Source of the DNA: CAYYWV01 sp964475385
Lineage (GTDB): Bacteria; Pseudomonadota; Alphaproteobacteria; JAAXGF01
Length of the DNA stretch: 11,826 nucleotides
Direction: 5' to 3'
Assembly: GCA_964475385.1 (NCBI GenBank)
Contig: CAYYWV010000079.1
Coordinates: 1 to 11,826 of the forward strand
In this document: piece after piece, positions 1 to 7,034 of the stretch
Numbering within the stretch: position 1 is the stretch's first letter
How the letters are laid out: each line of letters starts with the position of its first letter
Translations under genes and position numbers: made by a program
Notes under the pieces: model-generated
Seen by the model: the letters and a program-made list of their open reading frames with translations, nothing else
Databases searched by the model: none
What the model was told of the DNA's origin: nothing

Positions 1-150
1 GCACTTGCGAATCCATGCCCTCGAGCCGGCCGGTTGCGGGGGTTTTTCGATTTCATGGAGACTATTGCGCCAAGGCTACTTCGTCGGGCATGCTAATGCT
101 GGGCCGTAGCCGGTCATAGGGAGGGCCGGCCCGAGCCAGGAAGCCAGACG

Positions 151-155
151 AGGGA
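151..155 (+). promoter_or_regulatory. Ribosome binding site of the binding-protein gene
   Basis: AGGGA lies seven bases before the ATG at 163 and supports that start, which also gives a complete Tat signal peptide. The rest of the 162-base leader shows no convincing -35/-10 pair. A perfect 10-base palindrome, GGGCCGGCCC, sits at 123-132 and has no assigned role. Confidence 0.6.
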
Positions 156-162
156 TCCGACA

Positions 163-1752
163 ATGAAGACACTAAAAGAGCTCGAAACTCTGCTTCGGCA
201 GGGAGGAATTTCGCGCCGCGAGTTCATGGTGCGAAGCGCCATGCTCGGCGTCAGCGTTACGCTCGCAAGTTCGATCGCGTCGCGCGCGGCTTTGGCCGCA
301 ACGCCCAAACAGGGCGGCCACTTTCGTCTCGCCATCGGCGCCGGTTCGACGACCGATTCGCTCGACCCTGCGACCTTCACCGACTCTTACATGCAGACGG
401 TGGGCTACGGTTTGCGCAATCATCTGACCGAGGTCGCCAACACCGGCGAGCTCGTGCCCGAGCTTGCCGAGAGCTGGGAGGCCACGCCCGACGCCGCAAC
501 CTGGACCTTCAAGCTGCGCAAAGGCGTCGAATTCCACAACGGCAAGACCATGGACGCCGATGACGTCGTCGCCTCGATCAACCATCATCGCGGCGAGAAC
601 TCTAAGTCGGCGGCCAAAGCGATCTTGGCCTCGATCACCGAGATCAAGGCCGACGGGAAGGACACGGTGGTCGTCAAGCTCAAGGAGGGCAACGCCGACT
701 TCCCGTTCATCGTCAGCGATTATCACATCGCGATCATGCCGGCGAAGGACGGCGACGTCGAATGGCGCTCGGGCGTCGGCACCGGCGGCTATGTGCTCGA
801 AAGCTACGAGCCCGGCGTGCGCACCACGATGAAGCGCAACCCGAACTACTGGAAGTCGGGCTATGCGCATTTCGATACCTGCGAGGTGCTCTCGATCACC
901 GACGTGACCGCGCGGACCAACGCGCTGACCACCGGCGAGGTGGACGCCATAGACCGCGTCGATCTCAAGACGGTCAATCTGCTTAAGCGCAACGCAGGAA
1001 TCAGGGTCGAAGAGACCAGCGGCACCCAGCACTACACCTTCCCGATGCGCACCGATACGCCGCCGTTCACCGACAATCACGTGCGTCTCGCGCTCAAGTA
1101 CGCGATCAACCGCAAGGAGATGCTCGAAAAGATTCTCCGCGGCCACGGCGTGCTCGGGAACGATCATCCGATCGGACGGTCGAACCGCTACTACGCGTCC
1201 GAGCTGCCGCAGCGCGAATACGACCCCGACAAGGCGAAATTCCACCTCAAGAAAGCGGGTCTCTCGTCGCTTAAGGTGAGCCTGAGCGCGGCGGATGCGG
1301 CGTTCGCCGGCGCGGTCGACGCCGCGGTTCTGTACAAGGAGCGGGCGGCTGCGGCCGGGATCGAGATCACGGTGGTCCGCGAGCCCAACGACGGCTATTG
1401 GTCGAATGTGTGGATGAAGAAGCCCTGGTGCGCGTCCTACTGGGGCGGGCGTCCGACCGAGGACTGGATGTTCTCGACCGCTTACGCCGACGGCGCGCCG
1501 TGGAACGAGACGTTCTGGAGCAACAAGCGCTTCAACGAGCTTCTCAAGGCGGCGCGGTCCGAGCTCGACGAGAAGAAGCGGCGGGAGATGTACGTCGAGA
1601 TGCAACGCATCGTCCGCGACGACGGCGGCGAAGTGATCCCGATGTTCGCCAACTACGTCTTCGCCATGTCGAAAAAGGTTGAACACGGCAAGATGGCGGC
1701 GAACTGGGATCTCGACGGTCTCAAGCCCTTAGAGCGTTGGTGGTTCGCTTGA
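163..1752 (+). CDS. ABC importer periplasmic substrate-binding protein (SBP_bac_5 / DppA-OppA type), Tat-exported
   Basis: This 529-residue protein is the soluble receptor of the importer encoded just downstream; it would capture the substrate in the periplasm and hand it to the permeases. The N-terminus carries a twin-arginine signal: SRREFM at residues 17-22 (arginines 18-19), then a hydrophobic stretch at about 26-39 and an A-L-A site ending at residue 45. The mature part has the usual family blocks: VPELAESWE followed by TWTFKLRKGVEFHNG, the ADDVVASI segment, and KYAINRKEML in the middle. The length is typical for family 5 binding proteins, which take di- and oligopeptides but also nickel, opines, sugars and other compounds, so the fold does not name the ligand. 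The start at 163 is supported by AGGGA at 151-155, seven bases upstream. A 285-base structured gap separates it from the permease genes. The family call is firm; the ligand is unknown. Confidence 0.93.
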   Translation: MKTLKELETLLRQGGISRREFMVRSAMLGVSVTLASSIASRAALAATPKQGGHFRLAIGAGSTTDSLDPATFTDSYMQTVGYGLRNHLTEVANTGELVPELAESWEATPDAATWTFKLRKGVEFHNGKTMDADDVVASINHHRGENSKSAAKAILASITEIKADGKDTVVVKLKEGNADFPFIVSDYHIAIMPAKDGDVEWRSGVGTGGYVLESYEPGVRTTMKRNPNYWKSGYAHFDTCEVLSITDVTARTNALTTGEVDAIDRVDLKTVNLLKRNAGIRVEETSGTQHYTFPMRTDTPPFTDNHVRLALKYAINRKEMLEKILRGHGVLGNDHPIGRSNRYYASELPQREYDPDKAKFHLKKAGLSSLKVSLSAADAAFAGAVDAAVLYKERAAAAGIEITVVREPNDGYWSNVWMKKPWCASYWGGRPTEDWMFSTAYADGAPWNETFWSNKRFNELLKAARSELDEKKRREMYVEMQRIVRDDGGEVIPMFANYVFAMSKKVEHGKMAANWDLDGLKPLERWWFA

Positions 1753-1787
1753 TCGCCGATTAAGCGGTGCCAACGTCGAGACATCGG

Positions 1788-1833
1788 CAGGCCGGTTCCC
1801 GCACGGCGCGTTCGCCGCGCGGGGGCCGGCCTG
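1788..1833 (+). terminator. Long stable hairpin just after the binding-protein gene (partial terminator or mRNA 3'-end protector)
   Basis: Bases 1788-1802 pair with 1819-1833 in a 15-pair outer stem that contains two G-U wobbles. After one A-C mismatch (1803/1818) the pairing continues for five more pairs, 1804-1808 with 1813-1817, closing on the four-base loop CGTT. The hairpin begins 36 bases after the stop codon. No run of T follows, so it is not a classical intrinsic terminator. In many ABC operons a hairpin between the binding-protein gene and the permease genes keeps the receptor mRNA abundant and lowers expression of the membrane parts; that role here is inference. The pairing itself is read directly from the sequence. 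Confidence 0.6.
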
Positions 1834-1975
1834 TGCGCCAAGCCGACCAATTCCGGGTAAGGGCTATCGTCCGTCGTGATCGGTCTCGCGGCCATTTCGG
1901 GCTCTGAGGACCGCGCGCCGCCCGGCGCTCGTAGGGGACGGACGGGCCTTGGCTTTCCGTAAAGAAGGCGGCGCA

Positions 1976-2002
1976 GGCGGGTGCGGGGAAGCCGCGCCCG
2001 CC
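1976..2002 (+). promoter_or_regulatory. Second hairpin in the leader of the permease genes
   Basis: Bases 1976-1986 pair with 1992-2002 in an 11-pair stem with one G-U wobble and the five-base loop GGAAG. It lies about 35 bases before the permease start at 2038. Its 3' arm shares bases 2001-2002 with another possible stem, 2001-2006 pairing with 2018-2023, which would cover the start of the permease ribosome binding site GGGGAG (2021-2026). The two stems cannot both form completely. Whether this regulates translation is not known. Confidence 0.4.
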
Positions 2003-2020
2003 CCGGGCTCGACCGATCCG

Positions 2021-2026
2021 GGGGAG
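2021..2026 (+). promoter_or_regulatory. Ribosome binding site of permease 1
   Basis: GGGGAG lies 11 bases before the ATG at 2038. It decides against the GTG at 1981 as start, since that would add 19 residues of arginine- and glycine-rich, non-membrane sequence ahead of the normal N-terminus and run through the leader hairpin. Confidence 0.55.
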
Positions 2027-2037
2027 CCTGGAACGTT

Positions 2038-2994
2038 ATGATTCATATCCTGAAAATGATCGCGCAGCGATTGGCGCTGGGGGTTCTGACGCTGTTCGTG
2101 GTCTCATTGATCATCTTCATGAGCGTCGAGCTTTTGCCCGGCGATCTCGCCCAGGCGATCCTCGGCCAGTCGGCGACGCCTGAGACCGTGGCCGCCTTCC
2201 GCCACGAGCTCAAACTCGATCTGCCCGCGTACGAGCGGTATCTCGACTGGCTGGGCGGTATGCTCAAAGGAGATCTCGGCCGTTCGCTCGCCAACAAGCG
2301 CGAGATCAGCGAGCTGATCGGCAAGCGTCTGTTGAACACCTTGTTCCTGGCCTCGATGGCCGCGGCCATCGCGGTGCCGCTTGCGGTCACTCTCGGCGTG
2401 CTCGCCGCGCTTTATCGAAACAGTCTCTTCGATCGAGCGATCAATGTGGTGACCTTGACGACGATCTCCTTCCCGGAGTTCTTCGTCGCCTACATTTTGA
2501 TTCTGTTGCTTGCGGTCAAGATCAATCTTTTCCCCAGCATCTCGAACGTGAGCAGCGATCTTGACTTCTGGGATCGAGTCTATCGCATCGCGTTGCCGGC
2601 TATGACGCTCACGCTCGTGATCGTCGCCCACATGATGCGCATGACCCGCGCGGCGATCATCAACCTGCTTGCGAGCCCCTATATCGAGATGGCGGTCCTC
2701 AAAGGGATCAAGCGGTCGCGCATCATCCTTCGCCACGCGCTGCCTAATGCGCTGTCGCCGATCATCAACGTCATCGTGATCAATCTCGCTTACCTCGTGG
2801 TCGGCGTGGTGGTGGTCGAGGTGGTGTTCGTCTATCCCGGGCTGGGTCAGCTTTTGGTCGATTCGGTCTCCAAGCGCGACATTCCGGTGGTGCAGGCGAG
2901 CTCGATGATCTTCGCGGCGACCTACATCCTCCTCAATCTCACGGCCGATATCCTGTCGATCGTGAGCAACCCGCGGCTCCTCCATCCGCGATGA
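2038..2994 (+). CDS. ABC importer permease, DppB/OppB type
   Basis: This is the first of two inner-membrane subunits forming the translocation channel, 318 residues from the ATG at 2038. It shows the DppB layout: a first membrane helix at about residues 12-30, then the conserved ELLPGDLAQAILGQ block and the periplasmic stretch with WLGGMLKGDLGRSL (residues 71-84). Further hydrophobic helices follow at about 101-125, 136-160, 183-200, 240-264 and 285-306. The EAA loop that docks on the ATPase is EMAVLKGIKRSRIILRHALP (217-236). The ORF is open back to a GTG at 1981, but the ribosome binding site and the family N-terminus favour 2038. Its stop codon overlaps the start of permease 2 (ATGA), which implies translational coupling. 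Family assignment is secure; substrate is not indicated. Confidence 0.92.
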   Translation: MIHILKMIAQRLALGVLTLFVVSLIIFMSVELLPGDLAQAILGQSATPETVAAFRHELKLDLPAYERYLDWLGGMLKGDLGRSLANKREISELIGKRLLNTLFLASMAAAIAVPLAVTLGVLAALYRNSLFDRAINVVTLTTISFPEFFVAYILILLLAVKINLFPSISNVSSDLDFWDRVYRIALPAMTLTLVIVAHMMRMTRAAIINLLASPYIEMAVLKGIKRSRIILRHALPNALSPIINVIVINLAYLVVGVVVVEVVFVYPGLGQLLVDSVSKRDIPVVQASSMIFAATYILLNLTADILSIVSNPRLLHPR

Positions 2995-3839
2995 GGGAAG
3001 GGGCGATGCGCAGGGTTCTCAAGCTTCTGGCTTCCGCGCCCTGGAGCGCGCGCTTCGGGTTGGCGGTCGTCGTCTTCTATGTGTTCGTCGCCATTTTCGC
3101 GCCGCTGCTCACGCCTTACGGCGAGAACGAGATCGTCGGCGCCGAGTTCGAGCCTTGGAGCGAGACCTACATCTTCGGAACCGACAACCTGGGGCGCGAC
3201 ATGCTGACGCGGCTTATCTATGGGGCGCGCAATACGGTCGGCATCGCGTTTGCGACGACCTGCCTCGCCTTCCTGATCGGTGGAGTGGCCGGTCTTCTCG
3301 CGGCCACCATCGGCGGTTGGTTCGATCAGATTCTGGGCCGCCTCGTCGATGTCGTGATGGCCATTCCGCCGCTTATCTTCGCGCTTCTGATCCTGACCAT
3401 TCTCGGAACCTCGATTCCGATCCTGATCGTGGTGATCGCAGTGCTCGATTCGACCCGCGTGTTCCGCGTCGCCCGCGCGGTCGCGATGAACATCGCGGTC
3501 ATGGAGTATGTGGAGGTCGCCCGGCTCAGGGGCGAGCGGATCTGGTGGATCATCGGCCGCGAGGTGCTGCCCAACTCGATGCCGCCGCTGGTCGCCGAGT
3601 TCGGAATGCGGTTCTGCTTCGTGTTCTTGTTCATCGCCGCGCTCAGCTTCCTCGGCCTCGGCATCCAGCCGCCGGCGGCCGACTGGGGCAGCATGGTGCG
3701 CGACAATGCGACCTTGATCACCTATGGCGACATCACGCCGTTGCTTCCGGCGGGCGCGATCGCGATTCTCACCGTCGGCGTGAACTTCGTCGTCGACTGG
3801 TTCCTACACAAGGCGAGCGGATTGCGCGATGAGCAGTGA
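2991..3839 (+). CDS. ABC importer permease, DppC/OppC type
   Basis: This is the second channel subunit, 282 residues, pairing with permease 1 in the membrane. The hallmark DppC block GTDNLGRDMLTRLIYGAR is at residues 63-80. Membrane helices lie at about 22-40, 84-107, 122-150, 207-225 and 252-271. The EAA loop, EYVEVARLRGERIWWIIGRE, is at 172-191 and is followed by VLPNSMPPL. The chosen start overlaps the previous stop codon as ATGA. An alternative ATG at 3006, five codons later, has GAGGG at 2993-2997 eight bases upstream and may be the real start; the change is only five residues. The 3' end overlaps the ATPase gene by 11 bases, so the three genes are surely co-transcribed. Confidence 0.92.
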   Translation: MREGAMRRVLKLLASAPWSARFGLAVVVFYVFVAIFAPLLTPYGENEIVGAEFEPWSETYIFGTDNLGRDMLTRLIYGARNTVGIAFATTCLAFLIGGVAGLLAATIGGWFDQILGRLVDVVMAIPPLIFALLILTILGTSIPILIVVIAVLDSTRVFRVARAVAMNIAVMEYVEVARLRGERIWWIIGREVLPNSMPPLVAEFGMRFCFVFLFIAALSFLGLGIQPPAADWGSMVRDNATLITYGDITPLLPAGAIAILTVGVNFVVDWFLHKASGLRDEQ

Positions 3840-5469
3840 GCCCCGCGCCCCGGAGAAGGGCGACGTCATCCTCGAAATGCGGGATCTCCACATCGAGGGC
3901 CAGTCGGACGAGACCTGGCGCGAGATCGTTCACGGCATCGACCTCACGCTGCGCCGCGGCGAGGTGCTCGGCCTGATCGGGGAATCGGGGGCCGGCAAAT
4001 CGACCATCGGGATCGCGAGCATGGGCTACACGCGGCCCGGCTGCCGGATCACCCGGGGCTCGATCGTCTTCGACGGCATCGAGCTCACCACCGCCTCCGA
4101 GGCCACCAAGCGGAAGCTGCGCGGGGCGCGCATCGCCTATGTGGCGCAGAGCGCCGCCGCAGCGTTCAACCCGGCCCATCGCCTGATCGACCAGTACGTC
4201 GAGATCCCGGTTCAACACGGGATCATGCCGGCGTCAGAGGCGGAGAAGATGGCCCGCGAGCTCTATCGCCGGCTCCAGCTTCCCGATCCCGACCGGATCG
4301 GGGAGCGCTATCCGCACCAGGTCTCGGGCGGCCAGCTCCAGCGCGCGATGGTCGCGATGGCGATGGCGGGCCGGCCCGACCTCATCGTCTTCGACGAACC
4401 GACCACGGCGCTCGACGTCACCACCCAGATCGAGGTTCTCGCGGCGATCAAGGACGTGGTCACCCAGTTCCGCACCGCGGCTATTTACATCACCCACGAC
4501 CTCGCCGTGGTCGCCCAGATCGCCGACCGCATCATGGTGCTGCGCAACGGCTACCTCGTCGAAGAAGGCGATACCCGCGAGATGCTCTCCAACCCGAAAG
4601 AGGAGTACACCCGCCAGCTCTGGTCGGTCCGGACTTCTATCAAGCAAGTCAAACCGCCGGCCGAGAAGGAGCGGCCGCTGCTCGAAGTGCGCAACGTCTC
4701 GGCGAGCTACGGCACTTTGCGGGTGCTCGAAGACGTGAGCCTCAAGATCGACCGCGGCCGCACGGTGGCGGTGGTCGGCGAATCGGGTAGCGGGAAGAGC
4801 ACGCTCGCCCGGGTCATCACCGGGCTGCTTCCGCCGCTCGAAGGCGAGATTCTGTTCGATGGCGAGCCTCTGCCGCCGTCGTTCAAGGCGCGGAGCCGCG
4901 AGCAGCTCCGCCACGTCCAGATGATCTATCAGATGCCCGATGTGGCGCTCAATCCGCGCCATCGGGTGCGCGAGATCATCGGCCGCCCGCTCGAGTTTTA
5001 CCTTGGAATGAATGCGAAGGCGCGCGAGGAGCGGATTCGCGCGCTTCTCGAGATGATCGAGCTGCCCGCCGATTACATCGACCGCCTGCCGCCCGAGCTG
5101 TCGGGCGGCGAGAAGCAACGCGTATGCATCGCCCGCGCGCTCGCCGCCGAGCCCGAGCTGATCATCTGCGACGAGGTGACCTCGGCCCTCGACCAGCTCG
5201 TCGCAGAAGAAATCCTCAAGCTTCTGCAAAGGCTCCAGGACGACCTCGGCGTGACCTATCTGTTTATCACCCACGATCTCGCCACGGTGAAGGCGATCTC
5301 GGACGCGGTCGTGGTCATGCTTCAGGGGCGGATCGTCGAGCAGGGCGAGCGCCAGGAGGTGCTGACCCCGCCGCACCACGAGTACACCGAGCTCCTTCTT
5401 TCCTCGGTGCCCGAGATGGACCCCGACTGGCTCGACAACCTTCTCGCGCGGCGCGCCGGCCGCCAGTAA
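3829..5469 (+). CDS. ABC importer ATPase, two nucleotide-binding domains fused (DppD-DppF type)
   Basis: This 546-residue cytoplasmic protein would power the importer by itself, since both ATPase halves are in one chain. Domain 1: Walker A GESGAGKST (51-59), Q-loop Q107, signature SGGQLQ (166-171), Walker B LIVFDEP (185-191) with catalytic E190, and switch H223. Domain 2: Walker A GESGSGKST (317-325), signature SGGEKQR (425-431), Walker B ending D448-E449, and switch H482. Both sites therefore look competent for hydrolysis. Domain 1 has VAQSAAAAFNP around its Q-loop where separate DppD proteins usually have a proline-rich PQDPM-type version. The linker at about 255-285 carries an oligopeptide-type C-terminal extension (NPKEEYTRQL), and domain 2 ends similarly (PPHHEYTELLLSSVPEMDP). 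Fused double ATPases are known, for example GsiA of the glutathione importer. The substrate cannot be inferred from this subunit. Confidence 0.94.
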   Translation: MSSEPRAPEKGDVILEMRDLHIEGQSDETWREIVHGIDLTLRRGEVLGLIGESGAGKSTIGIASMGYTRPGCRITRGSIVFDGIELTTASEATKRKLRGARIAYVAQSAAAAFNPAHRLIDQYVEIPVQHGIMPASEAEKMARELYRRLQLPDPDRIGERYPHQVSGGQLQRAMVAMAMAGRPDLIVFDEPTTALDVTTQIEVLAAIKDVVTQFRTAAIYITHDLAVVAQIADRIMVLRNGYLVEEGDTREMLSNPKEEYTRQLWSVRTSIKQVKPPAEKERPLLEVRNVSASYGTLRVLEDVSLKIDRGRTVAVVGESGSGKSTLARVITGLLPPLEGEILFDGEPLPPSFKARSREQLRHVQMIYQMPDVALNPRHRVREIIGRPLEFYLGMNAKAREERIRALLEMIELPADYIDRLPPELSGGEKQRVCIARALAAEPELIICDEVTSALDQLVAEEILKLLQRLQDDLGVTYLFITHDLATVKAISDAVVVMLQGRIVEQGERQEVLTPPHHEYTELLLSSVPEMDPDWLDNLLARRAGRQ

Positions 5470-5485
5470 AGCCGCCGCGCTCGTT

Positions 5486-7021
5486 GTGCCGTCGCTCGAT
5501 CCGAATCGCCCGGACCTTCGCATCGGCATCGTCGGCGCGGGCGTCATGGGGCGCGGGATCGCGCAAGTCGCGGCGGCCGCCGGGATAACGGCGCTTATCG
5601 CCGATGCGCAGGCCGCCGCCGCGGCCGAGGCCCGGGCTTTCATCGCCCGTATGTTCGCGCGCGCCGTCGAGAAGGGGCGGATGACCGCGGCCGCCGCCGC
5701 ATCCGCCACGGCGCGCGTCGAGATCGTGGACGATCGCCTCGCCGCCTTCGCCGACTGTCCCCTCGTGATCGAGGCGATCGTCGAAGACCTCGAAGCCAAG
5801 CGCCGCCTTTTCGCCGCGCTCGAGGACGCGGTCGCCGACGACGCCGTGCTCGCCACCAACACTTCGTCGCTTTCGGTCACGGCGATCGCCGCCGCCTGTC
5901 GCCGACCCGAGCGGGTGGCGGGGTTTCACTTCTTCAACCCGGTCCCTCTGATGAAGTTGGTCGAGGTCGTGGGCGGGGTGCGGACGGCGTCGTGGGCGCT
6001 CGATGCGCTTGAGGGCCTCGCGCGGCGCTTCGGTCACCGCCCCGTGCGCGCGGCCGATATGCCCGGCTTTCTCGTCAACCACGCCGGGCGCGGCTTCGTG
6101 ACCGAGGCGCTCGCGATCGTCGGCGAAGGCGTCGCGAGCCACGCCGACGTCGACCGCGTGCTGTGCGAGGCCGCGGGGTTCCGCATGGGGCCGTTCGCGC
6201 TGATGGATCTCACGGGGCTGGACGTCTCGCACCCGGTCATGGAATCGATCTGGGCGCAGTTCTATGGCGAGCCCCGCTTCCGGCCTTCGCCGCTCGCCGC
6301 GCGGCGGGCGGCGGCGGGGCTGTTCGGCCGCAAGACGGGGCGCGGCTTCTACGACTACGACGAAGGCGGCAGGATTCTTGCTCCGCCCGCGCCGCCGGTC
6401 CCTGACGCCGCCCCGCTTCCCGTCTGGGTCGCCCCCGCAGAGGCGGAGCTGCGCGATCCGCTCGTCGCGGTTCTGCGGCGCTGCGGGGCCGAGATCCGCG
6501 AGACGGCGGAGCCCCCGACGGACGGCGTCCTGATCGTAGCGCCCCTCGGCGAGGACGCCACGGGCGCCGCCGTCGCCCACGGCCTCGACGCCCGCCGAAC
6601 GGTCGCGGTCGACCCTCTGTTCGGGCTCGATGCGCGGCGCAGCCTGATGGCCACGCCGGCGACCGAGCGCGCGGCGCGCGACGCGGCCCACGCCCTTCTC
6701 GCCCGCGACGGGACGCCGGTGACGCTCCTTTGCGACAGCCCCGGCTTCGTCGCCCAGCGCGTGGTCGCAATGATCATCAATATCGGGTGCGAGATCGCCC
6801 AGAAGGGCATCGCGCGTCCCGGCGATATCGATTCGGCGGCGCGGATCGGGCTCGGTTACCCTAAGGGGCCGCTCGAGTGGGGCGACGCGATCGGCCCGCG
6901 GCGCGTGCTCGCGATTCTCGAAGCCATGCGTCGCGTGACGGGCGATCCGCGATACCGCCCGAGCCTCTGGCTCAAACGTCGGGCGCTGCTCGGCGTCTCG
7001 CTCACGCAGACCGAGGATTGA
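5486..7021 (+). CDS. paaH: 3-hydroxyacyl-CoA dehydrogenase, PaaH/PaaC type
   Basis: This 511-residue enzyme would oxidise a 3-hydroxyacyl-CoA to the 3-oxoacyl-CoA with NAD+. The N-terminal Rossmann fold has G17-x-G19-x-x-G22. The catalytic set of the family is complete by alignment spacing: S127 in NTSS, H148 in HFFNPV, E160 in KLVEVV and N198 in GFLVNH. A first helical domain follows to about residue 293, ending GRKTGRGFYDYDEGG. A second, shorter copy at about 415-506 (SPGFVAQRVVAMIIN, then GLGYPKGPLEWGD and RYRPSLWLKRRALL) closely matches the C-terminus I recall for E. coli PaaH, which acts on 3-hydroxyadipyl-CoA in phenylacetate breakdown. The start is GTG with no clear ribosome binding site, 16 bases after the ATPase stop, suggesting coupled translation. 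Codons appear even richer in G+C than in the transporter genes. The enzyme class is firm; the exact acyl group is inferred. Confidence 0.9.
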   Translation: MPSLDPNRPDLRIGIVGAGVMGRGIAQVAAAAGITALIADAQAAAAAEARAFIARMFARAVEKGRMTAAAAASATARVEIVDDRLAAFADCPLVIEAIVEDLEAKRRLFAALEDAVADDAVLATNTSSLSVTAIAAACRRPERVAGFHFFNPVPLMKLVEVVGGVRTASWALDALEGLARRFGHRPVRAADMPGFLVNHAGRGFVTEALAIVGEGVASHADVDRVLCEAAGFRMGPFALMDLTGLDVSHPVMESIWAQFYGEPRFRPSPLAARRAAAGLFGRKTGRGFYDYDEGGRILAPPAPPVPDAAPLPVWVAPAEAELRDPLVAVLRRCGAEIRETAEPPTDGVLIVAPLGEDATGAAVAHGLDARRTVAVDPLFGLDARRSLMATPATERAARDAAHALLARDGTPVTLLCDSPGFVAQRVVAMIINIGCEIAQKGIARPGDIDSAARIGLGYPKGPLEWGDAIGPRRVLAILEAMRRVTGDPRYRPSLWLKRRALLGVSLTQTED

Positions 7022-7023
7022 CC

Positions 7024-7029
7024 GGAGGA
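7024..7029 (+). promoter_or_regulatory. Strong ribosome binding site of the thiolase gene
   Basis: GGAGGA ends five bases before the ATG at 7035 and fixes the thiolase start. It contrasts with the dehydrogenase gene just upstream, which has a GTG start and no evident site. Confidence 0.75.
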
Positions 7030-7034
7030 TCGCG

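Noticed and set aside
37..47. CGGGGG followed by five T, as a terminator of a gene to the left
   Set aside because: No convincing stem precedes the T-run; the nearby CCGGCCGG is a self-palindrome too short to form a loop.
65..99. Promoter of the receptor gene with TTGCGC at 65-70 and TAATGC at 94-99
   Set aside because: The spacing is 23 bases and the -10 match is poor, so it does not meet the usual sigma-70 pattern. A promoter must exist upstream but I cannot place it.
123..132. GGGCCGGCCC palindrome in the receptor-gene leader
   Set aside because: Short G/C-only palindromes are common by chance at this base composition, and no second copy or regulator context is visible.
172..1686. Long open frames on the - strand under the known genes (also 2104-2985, 4234-5880, 5315-6691 and 8396-9340)
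   Set aside because: They run opposite well-supported genes, have no family motifs, and show the Arg/Ala/Asp/His-rich composition expected from reading GC-rich codons backwards.
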